Of a stretch of 29,507 bases of DNA, positions 8,347 to 16,182 are shown piece by piece. The notes beneath the pieces were generated by a model, which saw only the letters and a program-made list of their open reading frames with translations, had not been told where the DNA came from and did no database searches. The stretch is taken from contig JBHJGU010000010.1 in the NCBI GenBank assembly GCA_050331475.1, forward strand, positions 1 through 29,507, read 5' to 3'. The number at the start of each line of letters is the position of its first letter. Within the stretch, counting starts at the first letter, position 1. Both the position numbers and the translations under genes were made by a program. This DNA is from JBHJGU01 sp050331475 (GTDB taxonomy: Bacteria; Pseudomonadota; Alphaproteobacteria; Caulobacterales; Maricaulaceae).

Positions 8347-9267
8347 TTAAATCCGTTGAGACAAGCGGCGGCACAAATCGTCTAATTGCTCGAGCGTTTG
8401 GTAGCGAATGCGCACCTCCCCGGCCTCCGCCCCCGCAGGTCGCAAATCGACCTCCAATCCCAGCCGATCGATAAGGTCCAGCTCGAGCGCGCGGGTGTCC
8501 GGGTCCTTCTCCCCGCGCGAACCGGCCGAGCCACGGCTTGGCGAGGGCGCGCCAGGCTCCGTGTGCGCCGCGCGGGCGAGGGCCTCGGCCTGGCGAACAT
8601 TGAGCCCCTTGTCGACAATTTCCCGGGCCAAGCTCTCCGGACGCTCGGCGGTTAGGATCGCGCGCGCATGGCCCGCGCTGAGCGCGCCCTCATCAAGCAG
8701 ACGCAGAACGTCATCGGGCAAGCTCAAGAGCCGCAAGCTGTTGGCCACATGGCTGCGGCTTTTGCCCACCACTTGAGCGACAGCATCCTGGGTGTGTCCG
8801 AACTGGTCCATCAGGGCGCGGTAGGCTTGCGCCTCTTCGCGGGGATTAAGATCGGCCCGTTGGACGTTCTCAACAATAGCGACCTCAAGCACTTCGCGGT
8901 CGGTGAGCGTGCGCACAAGGGCCGGTATGGCGTGTAGGCCCGCGCGCTGGGCCGCGCGCCAGCGCCGTTCGCCGGCGACAATCTGGTAGGCGCCCTCGCC
9001 GACAGGACGCACCAGAATCGGCTGGAGCACGCCGTTCTCTTGGATCGATTGGGCGAGTTCGTCGAGCTCGAGATCGGTGAACCGGCGTCGGGGCTGGTCC
9101 GGATTGCGTTTGATTTGCTCGATGGGCAAGGCTTTGGGACCAGAGCCGCCGGCGCTGTCCGACCCGGCCTCCGCCCTCAGTTCAGCATTGTCCGCTTCGG
9201 CCTCGCCAATGAGTGCGGAAAGTCCGCGCCCAAGCCGCGCGCCCTTAGCGCTTTTACCCCCAGCCAT
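8347..9267 (-). CDS. parB: Chromosome-partitioning protein ParB
   Basis: The 306-residue product is a chromosomal ParB, the CTP-dependent clamp that loads at parS and spreads. The N-terminal LGRGLSALIGE (12-22) is the usual ParA-contacting segment. It is followed by NPDQPR, the CTP-binding GERRWRA (99-105), ENVQR (133-137) and a helix-turn-helix around 158-177 (TQDAVAQVVGKSRSHVANSLRL region). The C-terminal part is the dimerisation domain. ATG 9265-9267 overlaps the parA stop in TAATG; the frame extends further upstream but that would enter parA. Two parS sites lie 1.4 and 3.5 kb away in the same gene block. Confidence 0.97.
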   Translation of the reverse strand: MAGGKSAKGARLGRGLSALIGEAEADNAELRAEAGSDSAGGSGPKALPIEQIKRNPDQPRRRFTDLELDELAQSIQENGVLQPILVRPVGEGAYQIVAGERRWRAAQRAGLHAIPALVRTLTDREVLEVAIVENVQRADLNPREEAQAYRALMDQFGHTQDAVAQVVGKSRSHVANSLRLLSLPDDVLRLLDEGALSAGHARAILTAERPESLAREIVDKGLNVRQAEALARAAHTEPGAPSPSRGSAGSRGEKDPDTRALELDLIDRLGLEVDLRPAGAEAGEVRIRYQTLEQLDDLCRRLSQRI

Positions 9268-10082
9268 TACGCCGGTTCGACCTGGCGAGACCGCCGAAGA
9301 AGCTCCCCGGCGAGCTTGATATAGGCCTGCGAGCCGGCGCATTTATGATCGTAAAGCAGCGCCGGTTTACCATAGGACGGCGCTTCAGAGACCCGTACAT
9401 TACGCGGGATCACGGTCTCATAGACCTTATCGCCGAAATGGGCGCGAACGTCATCAGCGACTTGGTCGGATAAGTTATTTCTCTTGTCAAACATAGTTAA
9501 AACAACGCCCTGTATTTCAAGGTCAGGGTTTAATGTCTTTTTGACAAGGTCAATTGTGCGAAGAAGCTGGCTTAAACCTTCAAGCGCGAAGAATTCGCAC
9601 TGTAAGGGCACTAAAACCGCATCAGACGCGGTCATGGCGTTGACCGTCAAAAGATTGAGCGACGGTGGGCAATCGATCAACACGTAATCATAAGGCGGCG
9701 GCCCGCCCGATCGGCCCGCCAAACCGGAAAAGGCGTCCCGAAGCCGGTATGAGCGTCGGGGCGTGTTCGCCAACTCCGTTTCCGCGCCGGACAAATCAAC
9801 GTCCGACGGTGCGAGATCCAGATTGGGAACAGCGGTCTCGACAATGACGTCCGCTAAGCGCGCCGCGCCAGTGATCAAATCATAAGTGGTTTTGTGCCGC
9901 TGCGCGCGATCCACGCCTAAACCGGTTGACGCGTTCCCCTGCGGATCGCAGTCGACGACCAGGACCGATTGGCCAGACGCCGCCAGCGCTGTGCCCAGAT
10001 TAATCGCCGTCGTTGTCTTACCGACCCCGCCTTTCTGATTAGCGATCGATAGAATGCGCGGCTCGGGAGCGCTCGCGGTCAT
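9267..10082 (-). CDS. parA: Chromosome-partitioning ATPase ParA
   Basis: The 271-residue product is a Walker-type ATPase with the deviant Walker A KGGVGKTT (17-24), Walker A' region VVDCDPQGNAST and Walker B VLIDCPPSLNLL. It drives segregation of the replicated origin together with ParB-parS and in this group is also linked to polar anchoring. The short N-terminal tail before RILSIANQKGG is normal for chromosomal ParA. ATG 10080-10082 lies inside rsmG, whose 3' end overlaps it by 44 bases, and its stop overlaps parB as TAATG. Expression is therefore probably coupled from mnmE through parB. A short stretch near 9480-9560 is clearly AT-richer than its surroundings. Confidence 0.98.
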   Translation of the reverse strand: MTASAPEPRILSIANQKGGVGKTTTAINLGTALAASGQSVLVVDCDPQGNASTGLGVDRAQRHKTTYDLITGAARLADVIVETAVPNLDLAPSDVDLSGAETELANTPRRSYRLRDAFSGLAGRSGGPPPYDYVLIDCPPSLNLLTVNAMTASDAVLVPLQCEFFALEGLSQLLRTIDLVKKTLNPDLEIQGVVLTMFDKRNNLSDQVADDVRAHFGDKVYETVIPRNVRVSEAPSYGKPALLYDHKCAGSQAYIKLAGELLRRSRQVEPA

Positions 10083-10695
10083 GATGGCGTAAACCTCTTA
10101 TGGCCAGGCAAACCCCGTCAGGGTTGGACCGGCTGGGGTGGGTCTCAACGCTCATATGCCAATGGGCGCGGGCTTGGGTCAATTCATCTGAAGCGCTGCG
10201 CCCTTTGAGAAACGCCATTTGGGTGTGGGAAACCGCAAAACGGTGGGCGTAACTCAACAATTTGTCCAAGGGCGCCAAAGCCCGCGCCGTAATCACGTCA
10301 GGGGACGGAACGATCGCGTCTTCGATGCGCTGGGCGTGCACCACCGCCGGCGCGCCGGTCTCGCGAATGACCGCTCGTAAGAACGCAACCTTCTTTTGGT
10401 TGGACTCCACGAGATGGACCTCAGCCCCCGGTCTCGTCTTGAGCCGAAAAGCGATGGCGAGACCAGGCACACCGCCTCCGGAGCCGAGATCGAGCCAAGT
10501 CAAAGCGTCATCGGGCATGGCGTCGACGATTTGCGCCCCATCGAGCGCATGGCGACGCCAGAAGCGATCCACCTCCCCGGGCGCCATGAGATTGATCCGC
10601 GCATTCCAACGCGCCAATAGACCGCGCCAGGTCTCAAAGTCGCTCAGTGTTTCACGTGAAACGCCGAGGGCGCGCGCGAACGCTTCCGCGTCCAC
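10039..10695 (-). CDS. rsmG: 16S rRNA m7G527 methyltransferase RsmG (GidB)
   Basis: The 218-residue product is the SAM-dependent enzyme that methylates G527 of 16S rRNA. The SAM-binding motif is WLDLGSGGGVPGLAIA, followed by LVESNQKKVAFLRAV and ITARALAPLDKLL, all diagnostic. The early segment GVSRETLSDF is encoded by a parS palindrome, a classic feature of gidB genes. The start is GTG 10693-10695, 3 bases after the mnmG stop. The C-terminus runs 44 bases into parA, giving an Arg/His-rich tail (LRHHDRERSRAAHSIDR) that is probably not under strong constraint. Confidence 0.96.
   Translation of the reverse strand: MDAEAFARALGVSRETLSDFETWRGLLARWNARINLMAPGEVDRFWRRHALDGAQIVDAMPDDALTWLDLGSGGGVPGLAIAFRLKTRPGAEVHLVESNQKKVAFLRAVIRETGAPAVVHAQRIEDAIVPSPDVITARALAPLDKLLSYAHRFAVSHTQMAFLKGRSASDELTQARAHWHMSVETHPSRSNPDGVCLAIRGLRHHDRERSRAAHSIDR
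10648..10663. promoter_or_regulatory. parS centromere site inside rsmG
   Basis: TGTTTCACGTGAAACG matches the bacterial parS consensus TGTTTCACGTGAAACA in 15 of 16 positions; the inner 14 bases (10649-10662) form a perfect palindrome. It sits in the 5' part of rsmG and encodes the VSRET segment, a position often used by gidB-borne parS sites. ParB, encoded 1.4 kb away, is expected to load here. Confidence 0.93.
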
Positions 10696-10698
10696 GGC

Positions 10699-12582
10699 TC
10701 ACGCCGTCCGGCGCGCCCGCCGGACATGGGCGAGCAAGGCGGTCAACGCGCCCGGGGTGACCCCTTCAATCCGACCGGCCTGACCGAGAGATCGCGGTCG
10801 AATGCGGGACAGTTTTTCGCGCACTTCGTTGGAGAGACCGCCAACGGCCGCATAATCTAAATCCTCGGGCAAACGGAGCGCTTCATCTCGGCGCATGGCC
10901 TCGACTTCCGCGGACTGTCGCTCGACATAAACCCGGTAAAGCGCATCGATTGAGACTTGCTCGGCAATGTCGTCGGAGATTTCCGCCAAGCTTGAGTCCA
11001 GCTTGAGCAGGGCCGACCAATCAATGTCCGGATAGGCCAGAAGCTCCAGGCCGGACCGCCGTTTTCCATCCTGATTTAGCGTTATGCCCAAACGCGCCGC
11101 CGCATTCGGGGTCACCGAAATCGCCTCAACCTGGGCCCTCGCCCCAGCAAGCGCCGCTCGCTTGGCCGCGAACGCCGTGCGCCGCTCCGCACCGATACAG
11201 CCAAGCGCCTCCCCCAAGGGCGTAAGCCGCTGGTCCGCGTTATCCGCACGCAACGCCAGCCGGTGTTCCGCGCGTGAGGTGAACATCCGATAGGGCTCAG
11301 TCACCCCTTGGGTCACCAAGTCATCAATCATCACACCGATATAAGCTTGTGCCCGGTCGAGCACGATGGGGTCCTGTCCGCCGGCGGCCCGCGCCGCATT
11401 CAGGCCCGCCATTAATCCTTGCCCGGCGGCTTCCTCATAGCCAGTTGTGCCGTTGATTTGCCCCGCCAGATAAAGCCCGCTGACGGCTTTTGTCTCCAGG
11501 CTCGGGTACAGCGCCCGCGGATCGACGTAATCATACTCGATCGCGTAGCCATAGCGCCGCACGCGAACCTGTTCGAGGCCGGGGATGGTCCGCAAAAAGG
11601 CGTCTTGTAGGGCTTCAGGCAGGCTGGTGGAAATCCCGTTCGGATAGACGGTGTCGTCATCCAGCCCCTCGGGCTCGAGAAAGATTTGGTGGCTGTTGCG
11701 ATCGCGAAACCGCACCACTTTATCCTCGATAGAGGGGCAATATCGCGGGCCCGTCCCGTCGATCTGCCCGCCATAGACCGCGGATTGGTCAAGGTTATCC
11801 GCAATAATCTGGTGGGTTGCTTCAGTGGTTCGCGTGACGCCACAAGCGATCTGGGGCAAGGGCACGGTCCGGGTCAGGAATGAGAACGGCGTTGGCGGAT
11901 CGTCCGCGGGTTGCCGCTCCAGTCCGGACCAATCAATCGTCCGGCCGTCCAGACGCGCAGGCGTGCCCGTTTTCAATCGGCCCATGGGCAGATTAAGCCG
12001 ATAAAGCGTTTGCGCCAGACCAATGGCCGGCGCCTCGCCCACGCGACCGGCCGGTGTCCGTCGAGCCCCGATATGGATCTCACCGCGCAAGAACGTGCCC
12101 GTCGTCAAGACGACCCGCTCGCACGCATAAGACCGCCCCTCGACATCGATAACCCCGACAACGCGACCACCCTTGAGGATCAGGTCTTCGACGGCCGCGG
12201 CGCGAAGGGTTAAACCCTCAATCGCGTGCAAGCGCGCCTGCATGGCCGCGCGGTAACGCCACCGATCGGATTGCGTGCGGGGTCCGCGCACGGCGGGGCC
12301 TTTGCGCCGGTTTAACAGCCGGAACTGAATTCCCGAAGCGTCCGCGATCCGGCCCATAACACCGTCAAGCGCGTCGATTTCTCGGACCAAATGGCCCTTT
12401 CCCAGCCCGCCAATAGCCGGATTGCAGGACATCTCGCCGATGGTGTCCAATTTATGGGTCAATAACAGCGTCCGCGCGCCAAGCCGCGCCGCCGCCGCCG
12501 CCGCATCACAGCCCGCATGACCGCCACCGATGACAATGACGTCCCAAGACTCCGCGTCGTTAGTGTCCGGGCGAACTAACAT
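10699..12582 (-). CDS. mnmG: tRNA uridine-5-carboxymethylaminomethyl modification enzyme MnmG (GidA)
   Basis: The 627-residue FAD protein works with MnmE to install the cmnm5 group on wobble U34 of several tRNAs. The Rossmann motif VIVIGGGHAGCDAA is at the N-terminus, followed by CNPAIGGLGKGHLVREIDA, NRRKGPAVRGPR and the tRNA-binding TSRAEHRLALRADNAD region, all family signatures. The frame is open further upstream, but ATG 12580-12582 gives a normal N-terminus with ten residues before the first strand. mnmE lies upstream on the same strand, with a 186-base gap holding a parS site and a hairpin; rsmG follows after 3 bases. Confidence 0.97.
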   Translation of the reverse strand: MLVRPDTNDAESWDVIVIGGGHAGCDAAAAAARLGARTLLLTHKLDTIGEMSCNPAIGGLGKGHLVREIDALDGVMGRIADASGIQFRLLNRRKGPAVRGPRTQSDRWRYRAAMQARLHAIEGLTLRAAAVEDLILKGGRVVGVIDVEGRSYACERVVLTTGTFLRGEIHIGARRTPAGRVGEAPAIGLAQTLYRLNLPMGRLKTGTPARLDGRTIDWSGLERQPADDPPTPFSFLTRTVPLPQIACGVTRTTEATHQIIADNLDQSAVYGGQIDGTGPRYCPSIEDKVVRFRDRNSHQIFLEPEGLDDDTVYPNGISTSLPEALQDAFLRTIPGLEQVRVRRYGYAIEYDYVDPRALYPSLETKAVSGLYLAGQINGTTGYEEAAGQGLMAGLNAARAAGGQDPIVLDRAQAYIGVMIDDLVTQGVTEPYRMFTSRAEHRLALRADNADQRLTPLGEALGCIGAERRTAFAAKRAALAGARAQVEAISVTPNAAARLGITLNQDGKRRSGLELLAYPDIDWSALLKLDSSLAEISDDIAEQVSIDALYRVYVERQSAEVEAMRRDEALRLPEDLDYAAVGGLSNEVREKLSRIRPRSLGQAGRIEGVTPGALTALLAHVRRARRTA

Positions 12583-12708
12583 AAGATATCCGATCGACTG
12601 GCGTCGCCACGCGGGCGTTTTATTCACCACCTTTAGCGCGTGGACATAAGTCGCTGGGCGCACGTTGTCGAGGGACGGTCAAGCGCGCCAAATATTACCG
12701 ACGATGCG

Positions 12709-12733
12709 GGGTTGGACCGTGGCGGTCCAACCC
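12709..12733. repeat. Perfect 11-bp hairpin between mnmE and mnmG
   Basis: The arms GGGTTGGACCG (12709-12719) and CGGTCCAACCC (12723-12733) are exact reverse complements around a 3-base loop. The hairpin lies 9 bases from the parS palindrome and directly downstream of mnmE on the minus strand. No run of U follows on the minus strand, so it is not a standard intrinsic terminator. It could slow polymerase, protect the mRNA 3' end or be a Rho-assisted pause. Confidence 0.7.
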
Positions 12734-12742
12734 AAGTGCGCG

Positions 12743-12758
12743 TGTTTCACGTGAAACA
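12743..12758. promoter_or_regulatory. parS centromere site between mnmE and mnmG
   Basis: TGTTTCACGTGAAACA is identical to the parS consensus, and the symmetry extends to 18 bases (12742-12759). It lies in the intergenic gap about 10 bases downstream of the mnmE stop, 2.1 kb from the second parS and roughly 8.3 kb from the hemE/ppsR gap. I saw no third copy in the window. Confidence 0.97.
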
Positions 12759-12768
12759 CATCGCGCGC

Positions 12769-14103
12769 TTATTTGCCGATACAGAAACTCTCAAACACCG
12801 CGCCAAGCACGTCTTCCACATCCACCGCGCCGATCAAACCGGCGAGCGCGCGGCCCGCCAAGCGGCACTCTTCCCCAGCCAAATCGACGCCTGTCTCCAC
12901 CAAATCCGCGGCGCGCTCCAGATGCGACGCCGCCCGGTTCAAGGCGTCCCGATGCCGCGCGTGAGACAAGCCGTCTGACGACTTGCGGGACAAGCGATCT
13001 GTGACAATGTCCGTCAACCGCGCGCGCAAGGCCTCCACGCCCCCAACCTGAACGACACTCGTCGCCACCACATCCGCATCGCCAACCCCGCGTGCGACCG
13101 GCGACGATCCGCCCAAATCAGACTTGCTCCACACCCAAAGATCGACCCCCGCATCGGTCAGCCCGCTCGCATCGTCGGCGGTCGCGGCGACACCGAGCCG
13201 CAAGTCCGCCGCCGACGCCCACGCTCGGGCGCGCCGAACGCCCTCTTGCTCCACCGGATCATCACTCTCTCGCAGGCCTGCCGTATCTCCCAACACAACC
13301 AAATGACCCCCCAGGTCGAGACGAACCTCCAGCACATCCCGGGTGGTGCCGGCTATGGGCGTGACGATAGCCGCATCCCGCTGGGACAGCGCATTAAACA
13401 GCGACGACTTGCCCGCATTCGGCGCCCCGACCAGCGCAATGCGAAACCCCTCCCGTATCCGCTCGCCCGCATGGCCGTCGTCGAGATAGGTCCTTATATC
13501 CCTGGATAAGCCCGTTAACGCCGACCGCACCCCTTGAGCCACCGTCTCCGGAACATCCCCCTCATCGGCAAAATCGATATCCGCAGCGATCACCGCCAAC
13601 AGATCGCGCAAACGCCGGCGCCATTCGGCATAGCGCCGGCTCAGTGTCCCGGACAAATGCGACAACGCCAAGCGCCGCTGCGCCTCCGTCTCCGCATCGA
13701 CGAGATCAGCGAGGGCCTCGACCTGGGTCAGATCAAGCTTGCCCGCCTCAAAGGCGCGGCGCGTAAATTCCCCTGGCGCCGCCAATCGCGCCCCGGCGGC
13801 GCAAAAGGCGTCGAGCGCCGCCTGCCCCACCGCCCGACCGCCATGGCCCTGCCATTCAAAGACCGCCTCCCCGGTAAAGCTTTTTGGCGCCGGAAACGAG
13901 ACGGCTAATCCGTCATCCAGCGCCTCGCCGGTCTCGGGGTGATAAAGACGCGCCCGTTCCAGACGGCGGGGCGTGAGGTAGACGCGTCGGGTCAATCGCG
14001 CACCTATGTCCAGCGCTGCAGGCCCGCTTAGCCGGATCACCGCAACGCCCACCCGACCGGACCCGCTGGCTAAGGCGACGATCGTATCGGCGCCCGCGTC
14101 GAT
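12769..14103 (-). CDS. mnmE: tRNA modification GTPase MnmE (TrmE), non-canonical start
   Basis: MnmE is the GTPase partner of MnmG. Motifs are G1 GAPNAGKSS, G2 within AGTTRDVL, G3 DTAGLRES, a variant G4 SKSD (family NKxD) and the obligatory C-terminal FCIGK with the functional Cys. The first standard start in frame is GTG 14050-14052, but upstream codons encode DTIVALASGSGR, which is the conserved first strand of the family, so translation must start earlier. No ATG, GTG or TTG exists there before the upstream gene. Candidates are ATC 14101-14103 (used here; gives five residues before DTIVALA) and CTG 14122-14124, which would overlap the previous stop as CTGA. The start is unresolved; identity is not in doubt. 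Confidence 0.93.
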   Translation of the reverse strand: MDAGADTIVALASGSGRVGVAVIRLSGPAALDIGARLTRRVYLTPRRLERARLYHPETGEALDDGLAVSFPAPKSFTGEAVFEWQGHGGRAVGQAALDAFCAAGARLAAPGEFTRRAFEAGKLDLTQVEALADLVDAETEAQRRLALSHLSGTLSRRYAEWRRRLRDLLAVIAADIDFADEGDVPETVAQGVRSALTGLSRDIRTYLDDGHAGERIREGFRIALVGAPNAGKSSLFNALSQRDAAIVTPIAGTTRDVLEVRLDLGGHLVVLGDTAGLRESDDPVEQEGVRRARAWASAADLRLGVAATADDASGLTDAGVDLWVWSKSDLGGSSPVARGVGDADVVATSVVQVGGVEALRARLTDIVTDRLSRKSSDGLSHARHRDALNRAASHLERAADLVETGVDLAGEECRLAGRALAGLIGAVDVEDVLGAVFESFCIGK

Positions 14104-14120
14104 TGATGGTAACGAACGGC

Positions 14121-14384
14121 TCAGTCTTTCGTCTCGGTCGGGCGCGCAGACGCTGTTGATCCACCCGCGGCTTTACTCATGATATTCATGAATTGCCCGG
14201 ATAATTGATTGCCCAGATTTAACCAATTTCGAACAAAAGCTTCCGGTTCAAGTAATTCAACATTAGCGTCTATGCGCTTAATGGCTTCCTCGGTAAGCTT
14301 TTCGTTAATCGGGGTCATGTCCGGCAGACCGAAAAACGTCCGCGCTTCTTGGGGCGTGCATTCAATATTGACGGTCACTTGCAT
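14121..14384 (-). CDS. DUF6489 family small protein
   Basis: The 87-residue product starts MQVTVNIECTPQEARTFFG and continues with FGLPDMTPIN and an amphipathic helical region (EPEAFVRNWLNLGNQ, then GQFMNIMSKAAGG), which I associate with the alphaproteobacterial DUF6489 family found next to mnmE. The function is unknown; the helices recall phasin-like surface binding, but that is a guess. No signal peptide or membrane segment is seen. A strong ribosome site, AGGAGAT, precedes ATG 14382-14384. The stop TGA (14121-14123) overlaps a possible CTG start of mnmE. It is probably the first gene of the mnmE-mnmG-rsmG-parAB transcript. Parts of the gene are AT-rich. Confidence 0.75.
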   Translation of the reverse strand: MQVTVNIECTPQEARTFFGLPDMTPINEKLTEEAIKRIDANVELLEPEAFVRNWLNLGNQLSGQFMNIMSKAAGGSTASARPTETKD

Positions 14385-14512
14385 GCCGAGATCTCCTGGC
14401 TCGTTGATCGCGCGCGCTGATCTCCGCCGATTTTGGATACATCCAACCTATCTTGCAGCGCTTAGAAAGACTACGCGACACTGTTCCCCGCTCAACCCCC
14501 TTGGTGTTGGCC

Positions 14513-14527
14513 TTAGCGGTTTGTTAA
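14513..14527. promoter_or_regulatory. CtrA-like motif upstream of the dienelactone hydrolase gene
   Basis: TTAG-CGGTTTG-TTAA matches the CtrA consensus TTAA-N7-TTAA at 7 of 8 defined positions. It lies 34 bases before the ATG of the downstream gene, in the 177-base divergent gap with the DUF6489 gene, a position compatible with promoter control. A single near-match could be chance. Confidence 0.35.
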
Positions 14528-14561
14528 CCTCGTTCCAACCGTCGGCGAAAGAGGTTCCGCG

Positions 14562-15260
14562 ATGAGCACATCCACACTGGTTCTGTCGCAAGAGGCGCCG
14601 GACTTCACGGGTTTTCTCGCCCTACCGGCCAAAACACCGGCTCCGGGTTTGATCGTTCTCCAAGAAATCTTTGGCGTGAATGCGAATATGAAGGCGCTCT
14701 GTGAGGTCTATGCCGGGCACGGCTTTGTCGCGCTTTGCCCCGATCTCTTCTGGCGCATACGTCCGGGCATTGCCTTAACCGACCAAACCGAAGCGGAATG
14801 GCAAGAAGCCTTCAGCCATTACAAGGCGTTTGACGTCGATGACGGCGTCAAAGACATCGACGCGGCGATCACCACACTCCGAGGCCACGCGCTCGTAACC
14901 GAAAAGGTCGGCGCGGTGGGCTATTGCCTCGGCGGGCTCTTAGCCTTCCTGAGCGCGACGCGAACCTCAGCCAACGCCAGTGTCGGATTTTATGGCGTCG
15001 GGATCCAGGATCACGTCAGCGAAGCGGAGACCCTCGACGCGCCCTTAATGCTCCATATCGCCGGCAAAGACGACTTCGTCCCGCCAGCTGCGCAACAAGC
15101 CATCCATCAAGCGCTCGACCATCACCGCCTCGTCACACTCTTCGATTATCCTGATCAAAATCATGCCTTCGCCCGGGAGGGCGGGGCGCATTACAACAGC
15201 GACGCCGCCGATCAGGCTAACGCGCGGACGCTAGACTTTTTACGATCACACCTCGGCTAA
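14562..15260 (+). CDS. Dienelactone hydrolase family protein
   Basis: The 232-residue alpha/beta hydrolase has the family triad: Cys122 in GYCLGG, Asp171 in GKDDFVPP and His201 in QNHAFARE. Glu35 in LQEIFGVN is the residue that in dienelactone hydrolases interacts with the nucleophile. There is no signal peptide, so it should be cytoplasmic. Dienelactone hydrolase cleaves dienelactone to maleylacetate, but most family members are of unknown substrate, and no aromatic-degradation genes are nearby. ATG 14562 is preceded by AAAGAGG at about 14547-14553. A glycerophosphodiester phosphodiesterase gene follows after 13 bases. Confidence 0.9.
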   Translation: MSTSTLVLSQEAPDFTGFLALPAKTPAPGLIVLQEIFGVNANMKALCEVYAGHGFVALCPDLFWRIRPGIALTDQTEAEWQEAFSHYKAFDVDDGVKDIDAAITTLRGHALVTEKVGAVGYCLGGLLAFLSATRTSANASVGFYGVGIQDHVSEAETLDAPLMLHIAGKDDFVPPAAQQAIHQALDHHRLVTLFDYPDQNHAFAREGGAHYNSDAADQANARTLDFLRSHLG

Positions 15261-15273
15261 AGCGAGACCCTAG

Positions 15274-16182
15274 ATGAAACGCACCTTTCGCGCCGCGCCA
15301 TGGGCGATTTTCGGCTCGCTTTGGCTCGCGAACGCGGCGGCCGCGCCGATAGCGGCGGCCTCCCCCATGGGCGATTTCCTAGCCTGCCTGCGCGATGGCG
15401 GCGCTTTAATCAGCGCGCACCGTGGCGGTCCTCAAGCGGGTTTACCGGAAAACAGTTTAGCCACATTCCAAGCGGTCGCGGCGCGGCATTCAGCATTTAT
15501 TGAAACCGATGTCCGCCAAACGATCGACGGCGTTTTGGTGTTGCACCATGACGATGATCTGGAGCGAACCTCCACCGGCGCCGGCGCGCTGGGCGAGCAA
15601 GACTGGGTCGCCCTCTCTCGTTTGCGCTTGATCGACAATGACGGCGGAGAGACGGGCCTGGTCATGACCCGCCTCGATGAGGCGTTGGCTTGGGCCAAAG
15701 ACCGCCGCGTTGTTTTGAACCTCGATATTAAGCGCGGCGTCGACCGGGCGGCCGTCGTCGATGCGATCGAAACCGCGGACGCCGTGGAGGATATTCTTGT
15801 GATCGCGGACTCCCTGGAGGATGCAGCGGCATACGCGGCGTTAAACAGCGCGCTTGGGTTCACCATCCCCGCGCGGTCCCTACCAGAGATGTCCAAGGAC
15901 CCACTTATAGGAGCCGGCGTCGATCCGGATCGGGTGATTTTATGGCTCGGGGTTGGCGATCCGGATCCAGAAGATGTGGCTCAGAGCCGGGCCGCCGGGT
16001 TCGCCATTGGCGTTGGAACTTTCGGCTCTCGAGGCGCAGATAGCGATCAGGACCCTGCCGGTTACCGAGCCTTGGCGCGCTCAGGGGTGGATATGATTGC
16101 GACCGATTTCCCTTACATCGCCGCCGCCGCCCTGGACGACGATCCCGGCTTAGACGCCGAACGCGGCTGTCCGGTCCCTTAA
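15274..16182 (+). CDS. Secreted glycerophosphodiester phosphodiesterase
   Basis: The 302-residue product has an N-terminal hydrophobic signal (about residues 8-30, Ala-rich, likely cleavage around AAAAP to AAASP), placing it in the periplasm. The GDPD catalytic set is complete: ISAHRGG with His49 and Arg50, PENS with Glu59, ETDV with Glu77 and Asp79, and LHHDDDLERT with His91. Such enzymes split glycerophosphodiesters to glycerol-3-phosphate and an alcohol, supplying phosphate or carbon from lipid head groups. The C-terminal GVDMIATDFPYIA is the expected last strand of the barrel. It is 13 bases downstream of the hydrolase gene and ends in a TTAA that also contains the stop of the convergent gst gene. 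Confidence 0.93.
   Translation: MKRTFRAAPWAIFGSLWLANAAAAPIAAASPMGDFLACLRDGGALISAHRGGPQAGLPENSLATFQAVAARHSAFIETDVRQTIDGVLVLHHDDDLERTSTGAGALGEQDWVALSRLRLIDNDGGETGLVMTRLDEALAWAKDRRVVLNLDIKRGVDRAAVVDAIETADAVEDILVIADSLEDAAAYAALNSALGFTIPARSLPEMSKDPLIGAGVDPDRVILWLGVGDPDPEDVAQSRAAGFAIGVGTFGSRGADSDQDPAGYRALARSGVDMIATDFPYIAAAALDDDPGLDAERGCPVP

Noticed and set aside
12709..12733. Intrinsic terminator after mnmE
   Set aside because: The stem is strong but there is no U-tract after it on the minus strand, so only a hairpin is called.
12769..14052. mnmE start at GTG 14052
   Set aside because: It removes DTIVALASGSGR, which is conserved at the start of MnmE; kept only as an annotation pitfall.
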